Origin: Lepturacanthus savala
Taxonomy: Eukaryota; Chordata; Actinopteri; Scombriformes; Trichiuridae
NCBI GenBank assembly: GCA_030544235.1
Contig: CM060470.1
Location: 19,408,356-19,472,355 of the forward strand
DNA: 64,000 nucleotides
Reading direction: 5' to 3'
Both the position numbers and the translations under genes were made by a program. Shown one piece after another: positions 1 to 12,284 of this stretch. A model generated the notes under the pieces. It was not told the origin of the DNA. It was given only the letters and a program-made list of their open reading frames with translations, and searched no databases. Numbering within the stretch: position 1 is the first letter of the stretch; the number at the start of each line of letters is the position of its first letter.

Positions 1-463
1 GGTCCAGTTTGCAAAACAGCTGCATTCATACTGGTTCATCCTGGTTCATACTGTTCACTAGTATTAATTATTAAGGTCTGCTCCCTCATTAATGTATCGC
101 TAAAGAAATACATAAATAAATAAAAAACAAAATAATAAATCAGGTAATACAAATAAGAAATTCACCTAGTAAATACATTTAAATTTCTTTATTTTTATAT
201 TTCTATTAGATTTCTACTATTTATTATTAGAGCCTTTAATTCTTAATTAAATTTATTTATTACCAGTAGTCTTAGTTTTTTTAAGGATGAGTGCAGCTCT
301 TCTGATAAAGTTTCTCTGAACTTAATCGCAGCTGATAATTAGCTGTTTAACCGCCCAGCTGCAGCTTAGTTAGTAAACTGACAGAACTTTATTGTTCTTC
401 CTCCCTGTTTTCTCCTGCTATCAAAACATATGCAAACATCAACCCTTCATTCTCTGGTCTCAG
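1..463 (+). other. tmem50b intron, no exon seen
   Basis: AT-rich sequence before the first tmem50b exon in the window. The upstream coding exon with the MAGF-type start was searched for and not found here. Confidence 0.6.
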
Positions 464-576
464 TTCTTCACAGGCTGGTGGATCATGATCGATGCAGCGG
501 TGGCGTATCCGTCCCAGGAGCAGATGAACCACGCCTTTCACACCTGTGGCGTCTTCTCCACCATCGCGTTCTTCAT
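464..576 (+). CDS. tmem50b: tmem50b exon a (FTGWWIMIDAA exon)
   Basis: The acceptor is tctggtctcag and the donor is AT|gtaggt, leaving two bases (AT) that complete a Met codon with the G opening the next exon. A second in-frame acceptor, ttcttcacag at 464-473, would shorten the exon by 10 bases and break phase with a normal upstream exon, so 464 is preferred but not proven. A TAG follows the donor directly in frame. Confidence 0.88.
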
Positions 577-3500
577 GTAGGTGATCGACAGGTTGAGTAA
601 TAGAAGAAACATGGTGCTGTGGAGGCTTTTCAAAATGAGACGAAACACTAGGAACAATTTACGTCTGCTTCCTGCTAGATGGGTTAAGATGAAGTTAAGG
701 TGAAGTTAAAGTGAAGTTAAGGTCAAGGTGGATGAAATTAAGGTGAAGTTAGGACATGGGTCTCCAACCCTGGTCCTGGAGAGCCACTGTGGGTGCAGGC
801 TTTTGTTCCAACCAAGCAGTAACATGTGTTTCTACTAATGAACATCCTTAGCAAGGGCTCTTGAATTTTAGGGAAGCACAGAATATTGAAAATATCTCTG
901 ACATCAAAAGTTAGTAGACTCATTAAGGCTGCCACTGACCTTTATTTTTCATTAATGTACCGATTATTTTCTCAGAAAGTCAAAAAAATGATCCTCAATT
1001 TACTATCACAGAGGATAAAAAAGCAGTAAATCCTCATGAGAGACAAGCTGGACTTTACATTGTTTGGCCTTTTTGCTTGAAATGTTGAAAACTCTTTTAA
1101 ATGATTAACCGATTAATTTTCTGTCAGTCTGCTTACGTTTCAGATGTAGATCCATGATGCATTTCACACTTTGTTTATTATTTATTTTCAGGATCAATGC
1201 AGTTTCTAACGGACAGGTGAGAGGAGACACGTATGGAGAGGGCTGCCTCGGCCGCACAGGTAACCTGCTTCACCTCAGTCCACGTTACTCAGATATGACG
1301 GTTCACAGAAACATCGTGAGATTATTCAGTTTATTTAGTTTATGTCCACTGGTTCAAAACAGGACAGATCTAATTATATGAATGATTCTGTTCAAACTTT
1401 TATTTTCACTTCACTGTAGTTACAGGTCAAGGGCCATGCCTGATTCCCGGTGTATCGTTGTGTTTGTGGAAAAAAATAAAAAAATCAGGTTCGCTGACAA
1501 ACAAGTTTTCACAGAGCCTGTTTCGATACCGCATCAAATCTCAGCTCATCACATCCCACCAGACAGGAAGTCAGATACAGTTTCATCATAAAACTTCGGT
1601 CACCTTTCAAAATAAAACACAATCATACTTTATACAAAATAACTAAGGAGTGATTTAATCTGCTAGAACAGACTATCAAAATTTAAATCTTTTGCCTTTC
1701 TTCTTTTTCTTCTAACTAAATTAGATTATTATTATTATTATTAATATTATTAAAATAATAATTTTGAAAATTTGTGCCCTACTTTCCTATGGTGGAAGCA
1801 GAATTCCCTGGAAATATCAGAAGATAAAAGCTCTTTTGTGTCACAGGGGCAAAGTAAAATATTCCTAGCTGTTAAAATAAAATAAATGGTGCACATTTTT
1901 CAGAAAAATGTATGTCTACTTCTTCAACTAATCAATTTCTAGTTACCTTTGAGTGTTATATTGCCACCTACTGACTTTTCTTGGTGTGGCTGTCGTATTT
2001 GTAGTCTCATTATCTATAGAAGCTGTACCTGTGCAGGTAAGTGACCAGTTAAAAGCAGGGATAGATTCCTGAACTCTGGTGCTCTACATCAAGATGCTAC
2101 TGTCATATAGGCTTGTATTGGGTTTTGCTCATATCTAATATCTATTTATATCTACAAAAGTCATCAGAATCTTCCATTTGATGGGCTATTTATCAAAATG
2201 TTCTCACAGGGAAGCACACCCCTGGATATGGGTTTACCTCCCAGTGAAATGTTCAGGCTTTTACTCTTATCCCTGAAGGATAAAGGTTAGAGGTAACAGG
2301 TTACATGTTAAAGGTTACAGTTGACACTTTATCTGTGTGCTGACGATGGTCCGTGTGTGTCTGCAGGAGCTCGTCTGTGGCTGTTTATCGGCTTCATGAT
2401 GATGTTCGGTTCGCTCATCGCCTCCATCTGGATCCTGTTCGGTGGCTACGTGGAGCCCAGTGAGTGACGTTTGCTGCTGACACCCTTCCTCTCTGTCACC
2501 TGCTTCTGTTTGTTCTTTTATTGATAAGAACATTTATCTCCGGGCGACACGGTGAACAGGGGTTAGCGCTGTTGCCTCACAGCAAGAAGGTCGCAGGTTC
2601 AAGACCTCCTTGGTCCGGGGTCTGGGACCTTTCTGTGTGGAGTTTGCATGTTCTCCCCGTGTCTGTGTGGGTTTTCACCGGGTACTCCGGCTTCCTCCCA
2701 CAGTCCAAAAACATGCTGAGGTTAATTGGCAACTCTAAATTGCCCGTAGGTGTGAGTGTGTGAGTGAATGGTGTGTGTGCCCCACGATTGGCTGGCGACC
2801 ATCTGGGGTGTATCCCTGCCTCTCGCTGTAACGCGCTGGGATTGGCTCCAGCAGACCCCTGCGACCCTAATGAGGAATAAGCAGGTATAGAAGATGACTG
2901 ACTGACATTTATCTCCTAAAGAAATGTCACATTTAACTTTGAGTGATTTGATGATCTGAGGTTAGCAACTTTTCTCTGATTCAGAACAAAGAATTTGAAA
3001 TCAATCAAATCAATGAAATCTCACATCTTCACTTCCTGTTTCTGTTTAACTCTTTATTGGTTTAATGTTTTCAGATTATTTTATATTTGGTATGTTTCTG
3101 AACTTCATTCCCACCAATACTGTTTCAATCCGATGAGTGAAATTGATAGATAAATCGTTTCCAGGCCTGTTTCTGTGATGTCGCTTTCATACAAAAAAAC
3201 ACAACAACACACTAACATGCACAAATTTTCAATAAAAAGTGTCTGGTGGGATTTGTCATCTTCATCTGAGGTCAGACAGTTTATGGAGAAAATTAGTTTT
3301 TGTGCATTCAAAGAAAAAGACTGAAAGGAAGGAAACACTTTTTCAAAAAAGAAAAAAAAGCTTTTCATTTGAACATTTGTTAGAAAAACACAATTGTTCT
3401 GCTTGTTTTTCAGAGAAAGAAGTGGCTCCGGGCCTGGCTGTTTTCTTTCAGAACGCTTTCATCTTCTTCAGGTGAGTGATGTGAATCCGGACTAAAATCT

Positions 3501-4057
3501 ACTGATGAATCATCAAAAGACCAAAACCACTATTCATAATGACATAATAACAGAAATATCAAAGGCTGCGTTTTTTACCTCCTCTGAAGCTCTGCATCTG
3601 TTTCTCTGTGATGGATCAAACAGATCAAGTTTCAATCAACAATAGATTTTAAAACAAAAACTTTTGGTCTCAAACCCAAACATCTTGTTTAAACTTTTTT
3701 TTTTAATTGCAAATCTTCTTTTTTGGTTTGTAATTCTTTTTATCTTTTTTATGGATATATTTAAAATTTCTCAAAATCTGCAAACAAAATATTTGGTTTT
3801 GCATTTCAATCAAAAATGTCTTTACTAGGATAAAATATTGTTGGATTTTAGTCTTGATACTTATGCTTTTTTGATTGAAACCTGTTCTGTTGAAGTATAG
3901 AAACAGATGTTGCTCAATTTGATTCTTGTGAGGTAATTTAAAGTCTGCGTCCGTCGTTTGTCCTCTAAAGTTTATATAATGTGATTCTGTTTCTGTTTTC
4001 TCCCTCTGCAGCACTCTGATCTATAAGTTTGGCCGTACTGAAGATTTATGGGGTTAG
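464..4057 (+). CDS. tmem50b: TMEM50B, C-terminal five coding exons (5' end off the window)
   Basis: Joined exons 464-576, 1192-1259, 2367-2459, 3414-3471 and 4012-4057 give 125 codons plus a stop. This matches the human 158-aa protein from about residue 34 to its end. All junctions are GT-AG and phases fit (phase 2, 1, 1, 2). Diagnostic peptides are FFTGWWIMIDAA, NHAFHTCGVFST, GCLGRTGARLWLFIGF, APGLAVFFQNAFIFF and the C terminus YKFGRTEDLW. From knowledge of the family: a small four-pass protein of ER/Golgi membranes with poorly defined function. The hydrophobic stretches seen here are helices 2-4. TMEM50A is the alternative, but the tail and the neighbouring ifngr2 favour the B paralogue. 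The start codon and first helix must lie left of position 1. Confidence 0.93.
687..757. repeat. Short tandem repeat, AAGGTGAAGTT type
   Basis: About six degenerate copies of a 10-12 base unit (aaggtgaagtt, aaagtgaagtt, aaggtcaagg) in the intron after tmem50b exon a. A decayed copy of a common teleost repeat follows at about 935-1125. Nothing else is recognised in this intron. Confidence 0.7.
1192..1259 (+). CDS. tmem50b: tmem50b exon b (loop, INAVSNGQVRGD)
   Basis: A 68-base exon with acceptor ttattttcag and donor ACAG|gtaacc. It encodes INAVSNGQVRGDTYGEG then CLGRTG, the conserved hydrophilic loop between helices 2 and 3. One base enters and one base leaves the exon, in phase with both neighbours. 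Confidence 0.92.
2367..2459 (+). CDS. tmem50b: tmem50b exon c (third membrane helix)
   Basis: Acceptor gtgtgtctgcag, donor CCCA|gtgagt, 93 bases. It encodes ARLWLFIGFMMMFGS and LIASIWILFGGYVEP, the third transmembrane helix, nearly identical to the vertebrate family. The exon is too short for a whole-ORF search and is recognised from splice phase and protein similarity. Confidence 0.92.
2540..2905 (+). repeat. SINE-like interspersed repeat with tRNA-like head (plus orientation)
   Basis: Starts gcgacacggtgaacaggggt with a tRNA-like A box/B box region (GTTAGCGCTGTTGCC, GGTTCAAGACC), then the familiar fish body (GGAGTTTGCATGTTCTCCCC, GGCTTCCTCCCACAGTCC, AATTGGCAACTCTAAATTG) and a gactgactgac tail. 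A second copy lies inverted at 14632-14975. Confidence 0.8.
3035..3330 (+). repeat. Dispersed repeat, first copy
   Basis: Shares a long, gapped match with 6838-7080: both contain TTCAGATTATTTT, AACTTCATTCCCAC, GAAATTGATA, TTTTCAATAAAAAGTG and TTATGGAGAAA in the same order. One lies in the last intron but one of tmem50b, the other just inside ifngr2. Confidence 0.75.
3414..3471 (+). CDS. tmem50b: tmem50b exon d (PGLAVFFQNAFIFF)
   Basis: Acceptor gcttgtttttcag, donor TTCAG|gtgagt, 58 bases. It encodes KKEVAPGLAVFFQNAFIFF, the start of helix 4. A dispersed repeat (3035-3330) ends less than 100 bp upstream of this exon. Confidence 0.92.
4012..4057 (+). CDS. tmem50b: tmem50b terminal coding exon
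   Basis: Acceptor tctccctctgcag. Encodes (S)TLIYKFGRTEDLWG and stops at TAG 4055-4057. The C terminus matches the family ending FGRTEELW(T). A (CA) run begins about 10 bp after the stop, in the 3' UTR. Confidence 0.93.
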
Positions 4058-6320
4058 AGGATCTTTTACACACACACACACACACTTTACATTTCTACAC
4101 ATTTTCTACCCTGTTGTTTTAACCATGATTCACAGAAAGTTTTCTAACCTGCTCAGAGCTGCAACTGATGATTATTTTCTGAATTAGTTGTTTGGTTTAT
4201 AAAATGTTTTCCTAAAACCCAAGAAGACAAATGTGAGAAATACAAAGAGATTCAGTAAACTATTGGTGACGACTAAAGAAACAGGGAAATATTCATCGTA
4301 TTATATTAAATGCATCTGGGAGGCGGCGTGTTAGGGCCACACTAAAAAAAAAAGTTGATTTAACCTTTTATAAATTTATTTTTTTAAGTTTTACTTTAGT
4401 TTCCGCAGCAGCTGATTATTCTCCATAACTTTAAAAGATTCTTTAGTCCGAAGAAAAAAACTAATTTGGAATAAATTGTCTCTTTGTAGAAGAGGAATTG
4501 ACGGTAGGGCGATCTTACTCTATCAAAGCCTTTTTCTTTGTAATAACTTTATTCTCTGAAGAAACTTATCTCATAATTAAAAAAAGAAGTTTTTCTTAGT
4601 GTGGCTATAATACTCAGTTTTTTCATAACTGATTTATCAAAATAATCTATTATGTTGTTGCAGCTCCAAACCTGCGTTGCTTTTTAAATATAACCACACA
4701 CACAGTGTCAATATATAGTGTTATAGCTATTTTTAGTAGTTTTAGGTAAAGAATTTGTTTATTCTCCAGGTTTTGTCCACTGTGTCTCTGCTGTTCTTGA
4801 GAAAATCATTTTGTAAACAGTGTTTGTATTTTAAATGAGGGAATCAATATTTCTAATTGTGAACAGATTAGCAGGTTCGTTTAGTTTAATCGTATCCGGG
4901 CTGCGTCTCCAATGTTAGTTTATGTGCTGTTAACGAGTCGGGGGGGTTTAGAGTTACAGAAAATCATCACTTTTGTGTTTGGGGATAATTTATTGATATG
5001 ACTGTGAACCACGATCACAGAGGGAACAAACCTTGTTCTGCTATTTCTACTGAAGCTGCTCTAAGGTTCAATTTATGCACTGGATTATTATGTCTTTTAG
5101 ATAAATGAGTCACTGTCGTTCTGCCTCAGGATGAAATGTGTTTTTTAAAATGTTTCATTTATCCTCATGTAGTTTGTTTAAATCTTGTTTTTACCAAAAA
5201 TGTAAACTAAGATGTTTGTTTTCAGTTTTTCAGTAGCCATTTTAATTATTTAAGTATGGAAGAAGTTTTGTAAGGCCAGACGAACGCAGCAACAGTATTA
5301 AAGGACTTGAAACAGGCCGCAGCAGTGTTGAAACATCATTATTGGACTGATCAGGTCATTGTTCAAGTGTCTTTCAGCGTCCGGATGCGTCTGTGCCTGC
5401 AGGAGACGTCATGCTGGTAAACTGGTATAGAGCCACTGTTTAGCTCCGCCCACAAAATCCACAACACAAAACCGGTACAATAAAACTGCTTTAATCCACT
5501 TTACTCCGTAAAATTCGACATACTTCTTCTCTTCACAATGTTTTCAGTAATAATTCTGATGTATGAAAACCCCAATTTAAGTCCCATCCCCCCCAACCCA
5601 TCCAGTACAAGAATGTCCCCCCAGGTCCCCCCCAATGCTACTTAGTCTACCAGAAACAATGGAAACAATTATAAAACACGTTAACAGAAATGTAGAATAT
5701 CGCACAAGTTGGAAGTTATTACAGTGGCGTAATTTTGTTTATTTAAACAACTCGAATTCATTAGTGCGTGTACCACAGTGTTTTTAGAAACTTCCCTTTG
5801 TGCAAAGATTTGTGCAAAGATTTTAAGGACTTTTAAGGACAAAAGTATTTGAGCCATATGTGATAAAGCTTCCTAAAGCCAAATCAACTAACTCGCAGTG
5901 AAGAGCAACTCTTGAAGTATTGTAGTAATGAAAGTAAAATAGGCTTTAAAGGGTTAAAAGTGCACAGTTATGATGTCTAGATCTAATCAGCAGTTATTGC
6001 AAAAGGAAACAAACTTGCAACGAGTTACTTTCACTGATGATACGAACATGAGGAAGAGATTTTCTACAAAAGCAAAAAAAAAACAAAAAACATCTTTTTC
6101 ACGTTCTGTGTGAAAGTCACAACGTAAATATTAGATCACAGAGATTGATGAGTGAATTAGCTGCAGATTTTATACAGAAATGAGATTGTGTTCTTCTAGT
6201 GATCCGTTTAAACTGAATATTTACAGCAAGAAAATCACTTTCAATGTTCTTACAGCTGCTGGATTATTATTGTAAGACAATGACTGTGTTGTGGAAATAA
6301 ACTTTCCACAACATGACCCA
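4058..6320 (+). other. Probable tmem50b 3' UTR and tail-to-tail spacer
   Basis: About 2.4 kb without an exon between the tmem50b stop and the ifngr2 stop. AATAAA signals on the plus strand occur near 4470 and at 6296-6301; the latter would give a 2.2-kb 3' UTR ending about 130 bp from the ifngr2 stop. A decayed copy of a common teleost repeat lies at about 4150-4320. Nothing else is recognised. The transcript end is inferred, not shown. Confidence 0.4.
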
Positions 6321-6449
6321 GTTGGATAAAAGCAACGTCGTGAAGCTTCAGACTTTTTCATCTGATTCATTTCCTGTAAACGAGTTGTGATCAGTGCACC
6401 TCTGAGGTCTCATTCCATCGACGTTAGTCCCCGAGATGCTGCAGCAGCT

Positions 6450-6554
6450 TCAGTCTGTGACGACTACCGGCATGATGAAGGAAATGGTGTCTGTTCTCTC
6501 CTCACAGGGGCTGCGGGTGTAGAGGTGATCCTCTGTAAGCGGCTCCACTAAAAA
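6450..6554 (-). CDS. ifngr2: ifngr2 exon 7 (cytoplasmic tail and stop)
   Basis: Acceptor tttttctttag, stop TGA at 6452-6450. Encodes FLVEPLTEDHLYTRSPCEER and TDTISFIMPVVVTD. The DTISFIMP block resembles the SVSIISFP block near the end of mammalian IFNGR2. The tail is short, as expected for this chain. Confidence 0.85.
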   Translation of the reverse strand, partial: FLVEPLTEDHLYTRSPCEERTDTISFIMPVVVTD

Positions 6555-9500
6555 CTAAAGAAAAAAGAAAGAACAGGCCTCGTTACTCAAATACAACAAA
6601 CCAGATCAAATCGATCTTTTTTATACATTTGTAGGAATAATAAATCTTCTTTGGGCTGTTTATTTGCCGAGTTAGAGATGTGACGATTTTAACTCTGCAA
6701 TAAAGAGTTTAATTATTGACCCTCACACTGAATTTATTTATTTAAACACTGTTTAAATAAACTTCACCCTGTTAAAGATGCGACATGTCTTTAACAGGCT
6801 GAAGTTTATTCAGTGACATCTGAGGGAAAGACTTTGTAAGGGTTTAATATTTTCAGATTATTTTTCTTTGGTATGTATCTAAACTTCATTCCCACTAAAA
6901 TTATTGGAATTCAATCAATGAAATTGATAAATTAACCGTTTACAGGCCTTTTTCTGTGGTAAGACACTCGCTATCTTACAAACCCCCCCCAAAAAAAACA
7001 TGTGGAACATAGAAACATTTTCAATAAAAAGTGCAGAGGTCAGGAAATTTTTTATGGAGAAACTTGGGTTCCATTCATTTTTATTTCATGAATAATAAAT
7101 AAAATAAAGTCACATTTCACCTTCAAGAACTCCCCTACTTAGTCCTAATTAGTATTTTTACGAAAAAACAGCATTTGCAGGTGGAGCAGACATTGCAGCT
7201 TTCTAATTGTTTAGATGTAATTTACCTAAATGTAAATTATAAATGAATGAACTACAACTTTTGAAAGTTGTCCACTCCACCCTTGAATGTGTCAGTAGAG
7301 ACCTTCACAAATATCAGACTACTTCACTCATTTATAAAACTTTTGGGGAAATTATTTTCAAAATCTCTCAAACCAAACCCAGAGAACTGTCTGAGAGATA
7401 ATTATATTCATCATATGGACTGAATCAAACATGTTTTCTCTTAAAGACGACACAAAGGAACGTTTGTTGGCGTAAACCTGCCAGCGAGTCAGTTACCATG
7501 GTAACCACGGTTACTGACATAGGTGTGTGTGTGTATGTGTGTCTCACCTTGTCTGGAATCTGGCAAGGAGGTCTCAGCCACAATTTGATTCTCCCACATT
7601 GGAAAAACATCAAATACATCGAGATCACAGCAACCGTGATAACGAAGATGATGACGACTCCAACGACGACTGTTATCATCGTCCCTCTTGTTGCTGCACA
7701 CACAGACAAAAAAAATAATCAACATTTATAAGCTTTAAGACTTAAGATTTATTCACCATAAACATTTAAACAGATTAAACCAACAGTGCTGTAGCTTTAA
7801 GGACCATTCTGCTGTTTTTTCATGTTTTACATCAACAAAGATGATATAAAAGGGATCATCCCCCAAAAAGATTCAGTCTTCAGATCATAAAAATATTTCT
7901 GTCGTTAGGATTTTAACCCAATAAATGCTTGAATGTTTACACAATGCCTATTAATCATGCTGTTTTTCATAAATAAAAACAGTTGGTAAAAAGAAGAAAA
8001 AAAACTAGTGAAATGATACTTCCATATAATTTATTTACATAGAGCCTTTATGCTGATAGAGCTACTAGCTATTCATTATTGAAATGATTGATTAGTTGCG
8101 TGGTTCATAAAATGGTTTAAAAATTGTGATCACTGTTTTCCCAAAGCTGAAGATTCAACCTAAAATGTCTTTTTTTGTCCAGACCAACAGTCCACAACCC
8201 GAAGATCATCCGTTTATTATCACAGAAGACTAAAGAAACCAGAAAATAATCAGATTTGAGAAACTGGAACCAGAGAATTTGTACATTTTCTTCCAAAAAA
8301 TGACTCAAAACAGTGATTAATGTAATAGTTGACAACCAATTGATTCCTTGTTTCTATAACTGATAGATTAATAAACTGTCAAACTATTTGTTAGTTTATA
8401 AGGTTGAAACATTCATATCAAGAAGCTGCAGGATGTGTTTTAGATGCTTCTATGCAGTTTTTCCCCTCTTGCAGCATCCTCATTCATGGCTTTGTAAAAT
8501 GATTGACAGCTTTAAACCATTTTCATGATTCACTGTTAAAGGGAGAGTCCACTGAAAGTTGTGGTATGTAAGAAAACTATCAAAGCTAAAACCATGCACC
8601 ACAGCTGATCTGTTTACCAACAGAAAAATGTCTTACGCGACTCTGGAATGACGTCACAGACGGGGCAGCTCATCAGACCCACAGGAACCCCGTAGTAAAT
8701 ATACTGAACCTGTGCACAGTAACGTCGTCCCACCTCCAGGTCCGTGAAGGTCTCAGAGGACACAGAATCTCTCTGCTGCAGAGAAGGAAACAGTGGAAAA
8801 CAATAACAGTGTTTGTCACTAAACTGAACAGGTGTTTCTGCTCCAATTCAAATCTGCAGGTGAACTAACATCATATTGAAGATCACTACAAAGCTCAATA
8901 CATGAAGATCAGTGAAATTATGTTTGTGTTTCAGATACATGAAGGAACAAGGGAAAATGGGAATAAATGTCAAAATACTGAACTGTCCCTTTAACATCAC
9001 GACTATTTCAGCTCGTTTGGCAGACGACAAAAAATACAACTACAAATTTTGCACATATGAATGATTTTCTTGAACTGGACTCTGACCTCTGACCTCCAGT
9101 CCACACAACAAAAAGCTCTGTCAGTCTGTGTGTGAACTGAACTGAGGAGGATTCTCACCTCGAGGATTTCTCCATCTGTTTGGAGGTAAACTCTGTGTTT
9201 GGCATTGTCGGCAGCTTCCAGATACAAACTGTGGTTACTGCTCAGCAGAACAGTGAGAGACTGATGCCGCACTGACAGTCGGACTGAAGGAGAACACGAC
9301 TCACCTGGAAGACGAGAGAGACACAGCAAGTACACACATTTCAACATTAAAGATCCAGATCTAAGGTTCCCTGGGTTTTAGTTGAAGTGTTAATCCACTA
9401 ACTTACGGAAATCAGAAAGCTCAGGTTCATTAATAGTAATGAGCCTCTCTTCTGATTGGCTGACTGAAAGGAGTTGGTGTGAGTTTAGGTGAGTTGTGGT

Positions 9501-12245
9501 GGGAACGTCTACAGGTGGGAGGGGCCAATCCAAATTTATCTTCCTATTTGCAACCTAGGTTTACATTTTCAAGTTCCAAAACAGGTCATTGAGCATGTTT
9601 GATGGTTTTATTCTAATAAATATTATAATTTTTAACCTCGGATTTGATGACTTTCGTCTATTTTTGGGCCTGATATGCTGTTAAAATACGTTAAAGTCAA
9701 AAGATTACTGCCAGATCATAAAGGTGAAGTTGTGCTGAAAAAAAAGGAACCAAACATATGTCTAATAAAGACACTTTTATATTATAAAGGAAAAATCAAG
9801 TATCAAGTCTTCAAAAACAGCTAAAACAAGCTCAGATTATTAAGGGTTAATCTTGTTTTAAGCAAAAAACATTTATCTCAACAAACTCAACATTTACCTC
9901 AAGAGAGGTACAGGAATAATGACACTAAAGAAGCCGGTTTGCTTTGTGTTTCCTCAGCTGTTCACACTTCTCTCATGTGGTTCACGCTGTGGTTTTGATG
10001 GTTTAACACCAACACTGAAACTGAGCATCAGACGCTGTAACTTTGGTTTTATTTACTGTAGGAAGAAAGACGAGTTTCTGACGTGCGTTTTTTATTTTCA
10101 CTGATCTCAGTGAGGATTAATCCATGATGAACATTGTTGTGTTTTTAACCTGAAACTATCTGAGTGAATTATTACTATTACTACTATTATTACTACTATT
10201 ATTATTATTATTATAATTTACCAGCAGAGCTGCTAAAGTGTCTCCTATGTTTCTTACTGTGTGTGCTGCAGGCGTTGAGCGGCTGTGATCTCAGCCCTCT
10301 TCCCTCTGGTTTAACTTGCAGCTCGATGCAGCCGTGTGGGACCTGATCTCTGGTGAAACCAACATCACAGGAGCTAGAGGACGTCCGGACACACGACGGA
10401 ACATTTTCCCACTTGGTCCCTCTCGGAGGGAAACTGGACAAGAGGAATAGAAACAAAGAGATTCTCTTTAGGGACAAGGGACATTTTTATAACCATACAT
10501 TCTCTCAAACGTCTCTGCATAAAATAAGTGACAATGGCTGGGATTTACCAAAGCAGCGTCTTCAAATGTCTTTAGTCCTGACCAACAGCCACTAGCCGAA
10601 GATATTTTATAGATACAGTTAGCTATAATAGAAACTAAGAACCAGAAAGTCTTGTCGGACTAGAGTGAACTAGTCAGAACGAAGCCTGAAAACCGAAGAA
10701 GTCTTCTTAAAAAAAAATACAACTCCAGCTGCCTACGATTCAATTTGAGAGAAAGAACCATGAGAATATTCAGAGCCAGAAAATATTTCAATACCCACAA
10801 GAAACATGACTGATCTGCCTTAGCATTGACATATATTTTATTCAAATACAGACTTTTCTCAGGACTTTTTCAAAAATTCTGCAGGTCTGGAAATTGTTAT
10901 TTTTAATTTTCATGACTGATGAAATTACTTTCAACAACTAAAACTGATTTTCCATTTCATCCTTCATACTTTTGCCAGAGCAGACATGAAGTTTCCCAAT
11001 GAAAAAAAAAACTCTGTGAGAAAGACTCTGATTCCAGCTTCTCAAATTCATCTGATGAAATATTAATTAATATTTTCACTTTAGTAGTTTACTCTTCTTT
11101 GGACGGTTGAATCTTGGGCTTTGGGAAACACTGACCATCATTTTCACCATTCGTGATGTTTCACAGAGCAAATGATGAAGTAATTAATGGAGACGATCAT
11201 CAACAGACAAACTGATAATAAAAAATTCAGCATTTGCAGCTTTTAGACGTGAACGTTAGCTCACCTTCTCCTGTACTGGGCGGTGTAGGTGACGCCCGTG
11301 TCCTCAGAGGCAGGCGTCCAGCTCAGCAGCGAGTTGTTCACGTGGACGTCTCTCAGCAGCGTCTCACACAGTACTGGGACAGACAGGAAATGACATCATG
11401 AGGGACCTGGTACCGGATCAACATGAACCTCTACTGTCAACAGCCTCATCAACACTGTTTGACTGTTTCTGTCTGATCGAGTTCCTCAGCAGCGGAGGTG
11501 AACTCAGTGAGGTCACAGCAACGAACAACAAGCTTCCTTACATTCACTTTATCAGGATTATTTAGGACAGGACAATCCTACAAACAGCACTAAACTACAA
11601 GTGTGGAAAAATAAGAAAAACAATTAAAAAAATAAATAAATAAGTGAAAAGTTGGTTTCTTTTGTAGTTCCCCTCAGAAACTCAATTAGCTCAGGGACAT
11701 TTACAAAACTAAAAATCAATTAACAAAAACATACTCTACTATAGGGATAATAATATATAATAATAATAAATATTATAATAAAATTATTCATACGTAAATG
11801 TTTCACTATAGTACTGGTTTCACTATAATTGCAGTTGATTTGAGCTGTTTGTTTATAGAAATAAACACTAGAGATGCAACTAACAACTATTCTGATAGTT
11901 GATAATCTATTGATTATTGAAACGATTAATCGGTTCCTGGTTCATAACGTGGTGTAAAATGTCGATCACTGTTTCCCAAAGCTCAAGATTCAACCTAAAA
12001 TGTCTGAAGTCTAGAGAATAGAAGACTAAAGAAACCAGAAAATAATCCGATTTGAGAAGCAGGAAACCAGAGAATTTCATCATATTCTTCTTAAAAATGA
12101 CTCATCGATTAATCAAGTAACCGCTGTAACACTAATTCATACAGATACAATTAACTAATAGTCTGGTTAGTTTAAGACGCAGCTGACATAAAATAGACGA
12201 CAGACGGCTGTCAACTGCTCTTCGTGTGTGTGTTTTTAATGTGTG

Positions 12246-12284
<39 letters not shown>

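Noticed and set aside
2540..2600. tRNA gene at the head of the SINE-like repeat
   Set aside because: A- and B-box-like motifs exist but no cloverleaf can be drawn and the context is an interspersed repeat.
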